The notes under the pieces were generated by a model that had not been told where the DNA came from, made no database searches, and saw only the letters and a list, made by a program, of their open reading frames with translations. Positions 16,580 through 25,035 of a DNA stretch of 64,000 nucleotides are shown here, in pieces (position 1 is the first letter of the stretch; every line of letters begins with the position of its first letter). This DNA is from Streptosporangium amethystogenes. Lineage in GTDB: Bacteria; Actinomycetota; Actinomycetes; Streptosporangiales; Streptosporangiaceae. The position numbers and the translations under genes were made by a program. The stretch covers positions 1-64,000 of the forward strand of contig NZ_JOEQ01000022.1 of assembly GCF_000721075.1 (NCBI RefSeq), written 5' to 3'.

Positions 16580-19500
16580 GTGAGAATGGTCCGACCAGTG
16601 GCGGCCATGCTGTCCGTCCTGCTGCTCTCGTTATCGTCGCCGGGCATCACCCCGGCGGCGTGGGGGGCGTCCGCCTCCCCGACGTCCGTGACCGCACCTG
16701 CCACGGCGGAGGACCCGCCGTGGGCCGGGCCTGGAGCGTCCGGCCCTGACCTGAGTCACAGCAACCGCACAGCCCCGCCGGCCGGACTGCCGGACTGGTC
16801 ACGCGCCGGGTACCGAGGCGGCCAGGAGCTGCCTGAGGGCGATACGGATCTGACCGACGACGCCTCCTGCCGTATCTCGCCGGAAGAGCTCGCCTCCTCC
16901 TACAGGGTGACGGCGGACGACGGGACCGACGACACCGCCGGACTGCAGAAGGCGATCGACCACATCAAGAGCGACTGCTCGCCGAACGCCAACTTCAACC
17001 GGCTCTCGCTCATCGAGCTACCGGCAGGCCGGATCGACATCACCCGGCAGATCTACGTAGATGCCGGATTTCTGATCGTACGGGGCAAGGGCTCCGGCGA
17101 CGGCGGCACCCGGCTGGTGTTCAGGCCCGGCCTCCAGACCCGCTACGACCAGGTGATCAACGGCCGGTGGGACCAGGAGAGCATGATTGCCGGCACCGCC
17201 CCCGACATCGGCAACGGTGGCTGGATCTGGCCCGGGCGTGGCATGTTCCGCGTCCAGACCCGGGAGGTGGCGACCCGGTACAAGGACGACTGGGAGCTGG
17301 CCTCCAGCCTGCCCATGCGCAAGGACCTCTACGAGGGCAGCGTCAACCAGCACTGGGCCTCCGGCTTCAAGGTGGCCGCCGCGGCCGATGACCCGGGCTT
17401 CTCGGCACGAGCGGGAGGCACGGTCGTGCGGCTGGACGCGAAGGCCGACATGACCAAGTTCAGGCCCGGCGGCTATGTCTGGGTGGGCGCGGCCAACAGC
17501 AGGAAGTTCTACGCGCAGCAGGGCATCACCGATCAGAGCATGATCGAGGCGCTCCACATGCGGCAGGAGATGTTCCGGCTCAGCCGCATGGACGCCACGG
17601 CCAAGACGATCACGCTGGACCGGCCGCTGAGGTGGGACCTACCGGTGAATTCCGAATCGGACGGCTCCGAACCGCTGAACGGCGGCGGCCCGTACGCCAG
17701 CAAGGTCACGCCGCTGAAGGTGGTCGAGGGTGTCGGGTTCGAGGACTTCTCCTTCACCCAGGACATGAACGGCCTGCCGAAGATCGGCGGCCAGGAGACG
17801 TACTCGCTCACTCCCGAGCAGGCCGTGCACAACTACGGCAACCTGGCGCCCGAGTACGCCATGCACGGCATCGTGTTCAAGTGGGCGGCGAACAGCTGGG
17901 CGCGCGGGCTCAAGGCCACGATGACCGGCTCACACCCGATCGTCACCGAGGTGGCGCGCAACCTGCAGATCGAGCGCAACAGCTTCGACGGCGCCTGGAA
18001 CAAGGGCAAGGGCGGCAACGGCTACGTGCGTGGCAGCCGCGTGTGGGACTCGTTGTGGGCGCACAACCTCAGCCGCAACCTGCGCCACTTCACCTTCCAG
18101 TGGTCGGCGGGCGGCAACGTCGCCTTCCGCAACGACCTCGACTCCGACCTGAACCTGCACGGCGGCTGGGAGCACGACAACCTGTTCGAGCAGAACACGG
18201 TGCGAGTCCCCTACGAGCACCGCTCGGCCAGTTGCTCCGCCAACTGCGGTGGCGAGGGCGGCGAGATCGACGCGGGCACCTGGTATCCGATCTGGTGGGC
18301 GGCCGGGCCCAAGGCGGGCAAGTGGGCCGGCTCCTCCGGGCCGCAGAACGTCTTCTACGACAACACGCTGAGCAAGCAGACCACCGCCGGCGGCCCGTTC
18401 GAGCCGTACAGGCCGTACGGCGCCCAGGCCGGCACCGCCTTCCAGTTCGGATCGGACGACTCCGACCCACGCGCGTTCCTGCCCCTGAGCCAGAATGGGC
18501 AGGCGATCACGGACTGGACCGGACGGGAGACCCTGAACTACCAGGGCAACGGAGTGGCCGCCCTCGATGTGGGACACCGGCACTCGCTGTTCCTCCGCGA
18601 CACCGGCGGCGAGCTTCCCCCACGTGACCCGAAGCTCGTCGAGATCAAGGCGGCCACCTGGAACATGGCCGGCGCGTCCTCGCCGCAACAGGGCGACAGG
18701 TACGCGACCGCGCTGCCCGCTTTGCACACCCGGGAGAGTCCTCCCAGGGAGAACGACATCCTGGCCCTGCAGGAGACCGGCTATCCCGCCGACCGGCACT
18801 ATTGGGGCAAAGACACGATCGCGCAGGCCGACTACGTCAAAAGGATGCGCGACGGCAGCACGAACGCGCCTCCCGTCGAGGAGATCTGGCTCAGCCGAAC
18901 CAGTGGAGGCCGCGGCGGAGGTTACCTCTACTGGCTGAACACGAACGTCGACACCGGTTCCGGCAACCCGGAGAAGATCAATCTGGCCGTCTGGACGCGG
19001 AGAAGTGTCCAGAGGGACGAGATATTCGTCGTCCCCGGAGCGACCCGGAACGGCGTTCACGAGGGCAAGTCCCGTCCCGCGCTCGGCGTCAACTATTGCG
19101 GGGTCGTCTACTTCACCTGGCACGGGGCCGCAGCAGGCGGCACGGACAACGTCACGATGCTGAGAAACATCAGGAGTCATATGCAGACCGCCGGCCCGAA
19201 CGGGCAACCGCTGCCCTGGGTGGTCCTCGGCGACTTCAATATGGAGGCTTATGGGCAGACAGGATTGTTGACCGCCCTCGGCGACGACTCCCGTCAGTTC
19301 GACGTACTGCCCTCCAGCGGACCCACCCGGCCCGTCACGGGACGCACCATCGACTACGCCGTCACCCAGAACGGCGTCACCCCGGCGCTCTACAGGGGGT
19401 ACGGGTTCGGGACGCCGATGACCGACTTCGAAATGTCGGACCACCTTCCCGTCGAATACGACTTCTCCTATCTCACCGAGGACCAGCGGTGCACGACGTC

Positions 19501-20407
19501 CCAACCAGCACGGCAGGCGAAGGCCGTTCCGCGAACAACGCAGAACCTCAGAAGCGCCTCCAGCACCCGCTCTCCCTACCCTTCCGGTTCGGGGACGCGG
19601 CCCGGCAGCAGCCGCCTCAAGACCAAGACGTTCGCCCGGTCCGAGCAGAGCGCGCACAATTTCCGGTTCCTGGCCGCCGGTGACGACCCGGGACACTATC
19701 GCGTACTGCACAGCTTCACGCGTACCTACCTGGGCCAGGAATCCGGACTCGCCGACGCGCCGGTGATTCTCCAGGGCTCCGACGACGGCGACTCCCAGCT
19801 GTGGCGATTGCTCGACATGGGAGACGGCACCTGGATATTGCTGAACAAGGCCACCGGCCAGGCGTTGACCGCCCTGGATCGCGCTGACGGCGAAGAACTG
19901 GTGGGTCGTGACCTCGCCGACGAATTCGATCCCGACCAACGCTGGTTCCTCCAGGACGCCGAGAACGAGGCGCTGGACGTCGATGAGATCGTCACCGGCG
20001 CGGGATCAGCCATGACCGTACAGGACTCCGATCCGGAACCCGGCACGCCGGTGGCGCTCGAACCCGACAGCGACGATTCCGAAGAAGAATTCATTCCCAT
20101 ATACGCCGACAAGACCGAGGATTATTACTGCTACTACCTCGTCCACAAGGGACTGTATGTCAATTCAACGGCCACCAACCCCGCGGTCGGCGACGGCAAC
20201 CTGCTCACGCTGAACGAATTCCGTCCCAATGACGGCGGCTACATGTTCTGCACCCCGCCGGCCGACAGGCACGCCTTACAACTGACGGCGGTGGGCCAGT
20301 ACGACGCGCAGGGCCGCTTCCTCAAGCTCGGCACTGTCGGCCCGGGTCTGCTGGCGCTGAGCGCGTCCTACGGGCTCAGCTGGACCTGGAAAGCCGTCGC
20401 AAGCTGA
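16580..20407 (+). CDS. Secreted multidomain protein: beta-helix, CdtB-like DNase and ricin-like lectin
   Basis: 1275 residues from the GTG at 16580 (GGAG 8 bases upstream), with a signal peptide in the first ~40. Residues ~110-670 form a pectate-lyase-type right-handed beta-helix opening DDGTDDTAGLQKAID. Residues ~688-965 are an endonuclease/exonuclease/phosphatase domain with the whole active-site set: TWNMAG (N695), LALQETGYP (E732), FTWHGAAAGGTDN (H848), LGDFNME (D885, N887), IDYAV (D925) and SDHLPVEY (D954, H955). The HGAAAGGTDN block resembles CdtB and typhoid-toxin nuclease subunits (HALANGGTD-type) more than sphingomyelinases. Residues ~1025-1275 look like a ricin-type beta-trefoil (QSDDGDSQLW-like turns, LVHKGLYVNS). 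CDT toxins use separate ricin-like subunits, CdtA and CdtC; here lectin and nuclease would be in one chain. Toxicity is inference. Confidence 0.82.
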   Translation: MRMVRPVAAMLSVLLLSLSSPGITPAAWGASASPTSVTAPATAEDPPWAGPGASGPDLSHSNRTAPPAGLPDWSRAGYRGGQELPEGDTDLTDDASCRISPEELASSYRVTADDGTDDTAGLQKAIDHIKSDCSPNANFNRLSLIELPAGRIDITRQIYVDAGFLIVRGKGSGDGGTRLVFRPGLQTRYDQVINGRWDQESMIAGTAPDIGNGGWIWPGRGMFRVQTREVATRYKDDWELASSLPMRKDLYEGSVNQHWASGFKVAAAADDPGFSARAGGTVVRLDAKADMTKFRPGGYVWVGAANSRKFYAQQGITDQSMIEALHMRQEMFRLSRMDATAKTITLDRPLRWDLPVNSESDGSEPLNGGGPYASKVTPLKVVEGVGFEDFSFTQDMNGLPKIGGQETYSLTPEQAVHNYGNLAPEYAMHGIVFKWAANSWARGLKATMTGSHPIVTEVARNLQIERNSFDGAWNKGKGGNGYVRGSRVWDSLWAHNLSRNLRHFTFQWSAGGNVAFRNDLDSDLNLHGGWEHDNLFEQNTVRVPYEHRSASCSANCGGEGGEIDAGTWYPIWWAAGPKAGKWAGSSGPQNVFYDNTLSKQTTAGGPFEPYRPYGAQAGTAFQFGSDDSDPRAFLPLSQNGQAITDWTGRETLNYQGNGVAALDVGHRHSLFLRDTGGELPPRDPKLVEIKAATWNMAGASSPQQGDRYATALPALHTRESPPRENDILALQETGYPADRHYWGKDTIAQADYVKRMRDGSTNAPPVEEIWLSRTSGGRGGGYLYWLNTNVDTGSGNPEKINLAVWTRRSVQRDEIFVVPGATRNGVHEGKSRPALGVNYCGVVYFTWHGAAAGGTDNVTMLRNIRSHMQTAGPNGQPLPWVVLGDFNMEAYGQTGLLTALGDDSRQFDVLPSSGPTRPVTGRTIDYAVTQNGVTPALYRGYGFGTPMTDFEMSDHLPVEYDFSYLTEDQRCTTSQPARQAKAVPRTTQNLRSASSTRSPYPSGSGTRPGSSRLKTKTFARSEQSAHNFRFLAAGDDPGHYRVLHSFTRTYLGQESGLADAPVILQGSDDGDSQLWRLLDMGDGTWILLNKATGQALTALDRADGEELVGRDLADEFDPDQRWFLQDAENEALDVDEIVTGAGSAMTVQDSDPEPGTPVALEPDSDDSEEEFIPIYADKTEDYYCYYLVHKGLYVNSTATNPAVGDGNLLTLNEFRPNDGGYMFCTPPADRHALQLTAVGQYDAQGRFLKLGTVGPGLLALSASYGLSWTWKAVAS

Positions 20408-20431
20408 CCGCCGGCGGCGTTCTACCGGCGG
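20408..20431 (+). terminator. GC hairpin after the CdtB-like gene
   Basis: CCGCCGG (20408-20414) and CCGGCGG (20425-20431) form a 7-bp stem directly after the stop codon, without a T-tract, as is common in actinobacteria. A second, longer inverted repeat follows at 20478-20537. Confidence 0.5.
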
Positions 20432-20477
20432 CATCGCGCCTGCCGATCACCACAACAGATCACGACCCATGACGGAC

Positions 20478-20537
20478 GCCTTCGCCGGGCCGCGGAAACG
20501 GCCCACGCCAGTGCCGTACGCGCGCCCCGGCGAAGGC
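20478..20537. terminator. 12-bp inverted repeat between convergent genes
   Basis: GCCTTCGCCGGG (20478-20489) pairs perfectly with CCCGGCGAAGGC (20526-20537) across a 36-base loop. It lies between the plus-strand CdtB-like gene and the minus-strand marR gene, so a two-way terminator is the simplest reading. Confidence 0.5.
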
Positions 20538-20581
20538 CCGGCATTCTCGTTTCTCGCCCATGCCCTGGCGCGGGAGCGTGA

Positions 20582-21055
20582 TCACAACGAGCAGTCCCGC
20601 TCCCGGTGCTCGTCGAGCGCGCGGAGCACGTCGGCGCATGCCTGTGCGAATCCGGCCAGCCGCTCGGGGCCCAGCACGTCGATGAACAGGGCGTGCACCA
20701 GCTCGGTGTGCTCGGGGACGGCCTTGTCGATCGCCGCGTAGCCCTTGTCGGTGAGACGCACGTCGGGATAGCGGCGGTCGTCGGAGTCCACCCGCTCGAC
20801 CAGCCCGCGCTGCGCCATCCGGGTGAGCTGGTGGGACAGGCGGCTCTTCTCCCACTGGGTCGCGACGGCCACCTCCGCGACGGGCATCTCCCGCCGCTCC
20901 GACTCCGTGAGCCGGACCAGGACCTCGAAGTCGGCCGCGGACAGGTCGCACTCGCGCTGCAGGTGCTGCTGCAGGTGCGAGCCGAGGTGCTTGGCCATTT
21001 CGATGTACGTGCGCCACATCCGGTCGGCCTCGCCGATGTCCTGCTCCCATCCCAT
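20582..21055 (-). CDS. MarR family transcriptional regulator
   Basis: 157 residues with a standard MarR winged helix: an N-terminal dimerisation helix (MWRTYIEMAKHLGSHLQQHL), the helix-turn-helix (MPVAEVAVATQWEKSRLSHQ), and the wing DSDDRRYPDVRLTDKG with the usual DxRxxxxxLT pattern. The ATG at 21055 was chosen because the conserved N-terminus starts there; longer in-frame extensions have no family match. It is divergent from an NmrA-type gene. Two copies of TTGA-N4-TCAA lie between them, over the putative promoter of the partner gene, which is typical of MarR self-regulation and partner repression. Confidence 0.92.
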   Translation of the reverse strand: MGWEQDIGEADRMWRTYIEMAKHLGSHLQQHLQRECDLSAADFEVLVRLTESERREMPVAEVAVATQWEKSRLSHQLTRMAQRGLVERVDSDDRRYPDVRLTDKGYAAIDKAVPEHTELVHALFIDVLGPERLAGFAQACADVLRALDEHRERDCSL

Positions 21056-21076
21056 GACGCCCACCCTACCGGTTGC

Positions 21077-21123
21077 TTGACGTATCAACCTGGCGCTGTA
21101 TGGTGGCCGGGTTGATACATCAA
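21077..21123 (+). promoter_or_regulatory. Promoter with two MarR-type operators
   Basis: TTGACGTATCAA (21077-21088) and TTGATACATCAA (21112-21123) are both TTGA-N4-TCAA palindromes, 35 bases centre to centre. On the plus strand TTGACG (-35, 21077-21082) and TATGGT (-10, 21099-21104) with 16-base spacing form a promoter for the NmrA-type gene. Site 1 covers the -35 and site 2 the early transcribed region. Occupancy by the adjacent MarR is inferred. Confidence 0.7.
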
Positions 21124-21149
21124 CCTGAACACATGAGGGGACCGTTTCT

Positions 21150-22118
21150 GTGAGCGAGCGGCAGATCATCGCCGTGGTGGGCGCGACCGGAGCGCAAGGA
21201 GGCGGGCTGGTCCGCGCGATCCTCGACGACCGCGGCGGGCGGTTCGCCGCGCGAGCCCTGACCCGGGACCCGGGTTCGGCGCGGGCCAGGGAACTGGCCG
21301 CTCTGGGGGTCGAGGTCGTGGGGGCCGATCTCGACGACGCGGGCAGCCTGCGCAGGGCGTTCGACGGCGCACACGGCGCCTTTGTGGTGACCAACTTCTG
21401 GGAGCCGCGCACGCCCGAGGAGGAGCGGGCACGGCCCGCTACCACCAAGGAGCGGGAGCAGGCCGGCAACGCCGCGCGGGCGGGCCGGGAGGCCGGCGTC
21501 CGGCATTTCGTCTGGTCCACGCTGTCCGACACCCGCGGCTACTTCCGGCCGGGCGACGGGACGCCGAGCTTCGAGGGCTCGTACAAGGTGCCGCACGCCG
21601 ATGGCAAGGCCGAGGCCGACCGGTTCTTCCTGGAGTCGGGCGTGCCCACCACCTTCCTGCAGGCGAACGTCTACTACGAGGCTTTCCAGGACATGTTCGC
21701 GCCCCGGCGTGACGAGACGGGCGCGCTGGTGCTGCCGCTCGGGTTCGGCGAGGCGGGGGTGGCCGCACAGGCCGCGGAGGACGTCGGCAGGACCGCGCTG
21801 GGGATCTTCCGCCAGGGGAACGGGATGGCCGGCAGGCGGGTGAGCGTCGCCGGGGCCGTGCTCACCGGCGCGCAGTACGCCGCCGCGCTGAGCCTGGCGC
21901 TCGGCGAGCCCGTCACGTACCAGGCGGTCAGCCCCGACATGATCCGGGCCGCGGGGTTCCCGGGCGCGGGCGAGGTCGGCAACATGCTCCAGTACCTGAT
22001 CGCGGCCGCCCCCGACATCGCCGAGCTCATCGACTTCGAGCTGCTGCGCGAGCTCAACCCGCGGCTGCAGTCGTTCGACGCGTGGCTGGCCGTCCACCGC
22101 GACACCATCCCGCGCTGA
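21150..22118 (+). CDS. NmrA-family NAD(P)-binding protein
   Basis: 322 residues starting at a GTG, with MSERQIIAVVGATGAQGGGL giving the GATGAQGG nucleotide-binding loop. Length and the later motifs (TNFWEP, HFVWSTLSDTRGY, PTTFLQANVYYEAF) fit the NmrA/HSCARG group of atypical SDR proteins. Members sense NADPH or act as quinone or flavin reductases. It is controlled by the divergent MarR, which suggests induction by a small aromatic or oxidising compound; that inducer is inferred from regulator type. Confidence 0.88.
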   Translation: MSERQIIAVVGATGAQGGGLVRAILDDRGGRFAARALTRDPGSARARELAALGVEVVGADLDDAGSLRRAFDGAHGAFVVTNFWEPRTPEEERARPATTKEREQAGNAARAGREAGVRHFVWSTLSDTRGYFRPGDGTPSFEGSYKVPHADGKAEADRFFLESGVPTTFLQANVYYEAFQDMFAPRRDETGALVLPLGFGEAGVAAQAAEDVGRTALGIFRQGNGMAGRRVSVAGAVLTGAQYAAALSLALGEPVTYQAVSPDMIRAAGFPGAGEVGNMLQYLIAAAPDIAELIDFELLRELNPRLQSFDAWLAVHRDTIPR

Positions 22119-22916
22119 CCGGCACCCGTCCCTTCCCCGCGCGTGGTCACCCCCGGGTAAACGTCGCGGGAGATGAACGAGCTCCGTCGCATGGGACTCG
22201 CGGCGACCGCCGCCGCCGATGGCCTCGCCCTGATTCCCGGCACGGCGAACGCCCCCGAGCAGCGGCGCCAACGCCACGGTCCTCTTCCACAGGACGGTGG
22301 GTGACCAGGACTACGTCCGGCGCGAGATCACGGACGAGCCGGGCGGCGGCACCGGCCAGCACGCTGGGCTCGACGATGGTCTGCCCGGCCTTGTACACCC
22401 GGCACTCTCAGGTCGAGTACAACGCGATCGAGGGTGAAGCACCCAGGTTCCGCCGCCCAGAGTGAGCGTTGACTCCCACAGCCCCGGTTCGCAATTCAGC
22501 CAGGACAAACACTATGTCCTTACAAACTCTCCGGCGGAGGAGTGGCATGGCGGCTAGGGTGGCCGACATCGTGCGCACGCGGGTCCACAACCCAGAGGCG
22601 ATTGTCGAGGCGGCGAAGCGCCGCGTGCCGGCGTCTTCTGTGGTGGGGGAGCACGGCCGTGATGTGCCAGCACATTCAGGACGGCGTCCTGCACCGGCGC
22701 TCGCCGCCGGAAGCCTGCTGCACCCCACGGCGTGACGCCAGAAGCCATCCACCCCTAATCAACTCGGCCCCCTACAGGGGCAAATGCACGGGCACAAGTG
22801 GACACGCACAGAGGGGCAACGGGTGACCATTCCCAATGCCTTCCCAACAGGGACCGTCTACGCCAGACACGGCTAGATAACCGCAGGTGGAAAGCATAGT
22901 TCCGCTGCTTCGCTCT
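22119..22916. other. Degenerate region upstream of the tRNA fragment
   Basis: No intact gene. A plus-strand ATG near 22172 opens a 45-codon secreted-peptide-like frame (LAATAAADGLALIPG) that soon stops. An ORF at about 22514 (MSLQTLRRRSGMAARVADIV, then VHNPEAIVEAAKRR) resembles the N-terminus of a Cgl0159-type TIM-barrel protein but breaks after about 45 codons. Base composition drops between 22740 and 22900, consistent with acquired or decayed DNA. Confidence 0.45.
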
Positions 22917-22966
22917 CCCGACTCCTAAAGCGGGTGTCGCATGTTCGAATCATGCCGGGGGCACCA
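22917..22966 (+). other. 3' fragment of a tRNA gene, att-site-like
   Basis: The T-arm GCATG-TTCGAAT-CATGC is perfect and is followed by the acceptor strand CGGGGGC, discriminator A and encoded CCA. The anticodon-loop region CTCCTAA suggests tRNA-Arg(CCT), but the anticodon stem is imperfect and the D-arm and 5' acceptor (GCCCCCG) are missing upstream. A tRNA 3' half without its 5' half is the usual scar of integration by a tyrosine recombinase into a tRNA gene. It is not a functional tRNA. Confidence 0.65.
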
Positions 22967-23057
22967 TCTTGACCAGCGATCACACCCTTGACCTGGGCGT
23001 TCGCGCCTTCCCTCTATCTGGCCCTACGCAGCCGTGCGCCACTGTGGGCAGCCGTAT

Positions 23058-23105
23058 GTCAGCGGCTGTGGGATATGCGTGGGATGGATCTTGGAGCGTT
23101 TCCGC
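23058..23105. repeat. Copy 1 of a diverged 48-base repeat
   Basis: Starts GTCAGCGGCTGTG and ends GTTTCCGC. It aligns without gaps to 36566-36613 at roughly three-quarters identity. Both copies are outside intact genes; the plus-strand translation is also similar (CQxLxDxRGMxLGxFP), so they may be pieces of one lost gene family. Confidence 0.55.
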
Positions 23106-23253
23106 AGGTCGCCTTTCCTCTGAGTGGTCCGTGGTCACCGATCCCACAGCACCGGCCAGCGGCCGGAGCATGGGCCTGCAGGCAGGGCCCCGGCGTTCCC
23201 GGGTTCTGATGCGGTATGGCGACGTTGAGCGTTTGGCCTGGTGGAGTACGAAA

Positions 23254-23316
23254 GAGCGCGACTTCTGGTGATCTTTCAGGTGTCTAAATCCGAAGATCGT
23301 CACAGGAGTCGCGCTC
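23254..23316 (+). promoter_or_regulatory. Hairpin enclosing the transposase ribosome binding site
   Basis: GAGCGCGACT (23254-23263) pairs perfectly with AGTCGCGCTC (23307-23316), with further pairing GATCTT/AAGATC inside. The right arm contains the AGGAG that serves the GTG at 23317. Transcripts entering from outside the element would fold and hide the start, a known way for insertion sequences to limit transposase. Confidence 0.55.
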
Positions 23317-23812
23317 GTGTCCCCATCTTCCCCGACTGCATCCCCTACCGTCTCCTGTCTTGACCAACTCGCCGATCTGGCGTTGTGGGAAGCCGAGCTG
23401 GCAGCCGACCCGGTTGTGGCGGAATCGGCGTTGATATGCCGGTTGGCGACGGTGCCCGATCGGCGCTCGGCCTGCGGGCTACGCCATCCGCTGGTGGTCA
23501 TCTTGACATTGACCGCGTGCGCGACGCTGGTGGTCGGCAGTGACAGCGTCGCGGCGATCTGGCAGTGGGCCGCCCGGACCTCTCAGCAGGCGCTCCAGTG
23601 GCTGGGCGCCTGCCGTGATCCGTTCACCGGCCGGTTCACCGTGCCCAGCGAACGGACCTTCCGCCGGGTCCCGGCCGACCTGGACGCCGACGCGCTGGAC
23701 GCGGCGATCAGCGGCTACGTCACCGAAAACAGCGGAAGGCTGCGGGGTGGAACGTCTGGGGAACCCGGTATCCACGGTGCGCGTGGGGTGGATGCGACAG
23801 CGATCTGCGGCC
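23317..23812 (+). pseudogene. ISAs1-type transposase N-terminus, truncated by another IS
   Basis: About 145 codons match the N-terminal associated domain of ISAs1/H-repeat transposases (VPDRRSACGLRHPLVVILTL, then ATLVVGSDSVAAIWQW and FTVPSERTFRRVPADLD). The frame then runs into unrelated sequence and the left end of an IS5-type element, stopping at 23847. The DDE domain is absent, so it cannot be active. Confidence 0.8.
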
Positions 23813-24802
23813 TTTCTCCTGTCTGGTTCCACGATGACCTGAGGTGAGCTCTTTGTAGCTGGCGGCGGCGCTGCAGTTCGCTGCCGTGACCTGCGGGCCT
23901 CTGGGCTCGACGGCCTGTGGGCGGTAGGCCATTTCCATGGCTGGACCTCCCCCCTATCCCAGCGATCTGTCCGATGCCCGCTGGCAGCTGATCGAACCCG
24001 TCCTGATCGCCTGGCGCGCCCGCCGCCAGGCCGGCGCCCCAGGCTTCGGACGGCCTGCCGAGCACGATCTGCGCACCATCATGAACGCGATCGTGTACGT
24101 GGACCGCACCGGCATCGCTTGGCGCTACCTGCCGCATGACTACCCGCCCTGAGCCACCGTGTACTGGTACTTCGCCGCCTGGCGCGACGAAAAAGTGTTC
24201 ACCGAGCTGAACGGGCTGCTGCGCCGTCTGGTGCGCCAGGCCGAAGGCCGCACCCCCGAGGCATCGGCGTGCGTGATCGACGCACAAAGCGTCAAGACCT
24301 CCGCCAACGTCCCCGCCGCCGACCAGGGCACGGACGCGGCCAAGAAGATCGTCGGCCGCAAACGCAGCATCGCGGTCGACACGCTCGGTCTGCTGCTCGC
24401 CGTCTTGGTCACCGCCGCCGGCGTGCAGGACTCGGCCGCCGGTATCTCTCTGCTTGACCAGCTCGCCACCGGCCATCCCACCGTCAGCAAGGCCTGGGTC
24501 GATGGCGGCTACCATCGCGCACACTTCATCGACCATGCCGCCGCCCTCGGCATCGATGCCCAGGTCGTGCCCCGAGATCCCGCCACCCGCGGGTTCACCG
24601 TCCTGCCTCGCCGATGGGTCGTCGAACGCACCTTCGGCTGGCTCATGCAGCATCGCCGCCTGGCCCGTGACTACGAGGCCCTGCCCGCCACCTCCGAAGC
24701 CATGATCCACGTCGCCATGATCGACACCATGACCCGCCGCCTCACCGGAGAAAACACCCCAAACTGGCGCGGAACCTGAGTACCCGAACCAGACAGAACT
24801 CA
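23813..24802 (+). mobile_element. IS5-family insertion sequence with a nonsense mutation in its transposase
   Basis: Near-terminal inverted repeats CTGTCTGGTTC (23819-23829) and GAACCAGACAG (24786-24796) frame one transposase gene from 23937 to 24779. The protein begins MAGPPPYPSDLSDARWQLIE and carries DDE landmarks: SVKTSANVPAADQG with VIDAQS, AWVDGGYH, and the C-terminal RRWVVERTFGWLMQHRRLARD. A TGA at 24150-24152 replaces the expected Trp in PPW-ATVYWYF, splitting the gene into 71- and 206-residue frames. Everything else is intact, so this is a recently silenced or readthrough-dependent copy. No clear target duplication was seen. Confidence 0.82.
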
Positions 24803-25035
24803 CAGGATCAAACGCTCACTGACCGTCCTTGTCGGTGTTTACCCAGCTGAATGACACTTGCAACTGACTGAGAACAGCCGCCATTCAGTTCCAAGGCAAC
24901 TCCAAGTCGCCGTACCTATACCTGAAGCCGATCAGACATCGGGGGCGTTCCTGTCGATATCTGCGGTGGGGCGGCATATTCACGCTGATCTCCGTCCCCT
25001 GCTGATCGTCCGGCGGTTCCGCTAGAGGTTGACGC

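Noticed and set aside
17930..19939. 669-codon open frame on the minus strand
   Set aside because: It is antisense to the beta-helix/CdtB-like gene, has no family motif, and shows the V/G/R-rich composition typical of shadow frames in high-GC DNA.
22917..22966. Functional tRNA-Arg gene
   Set aside because: Only the T-arm, 3' acceptor and CCA are present; the D-arm and 5' acceptor strand are missing and the anticodon stem is mispaired.
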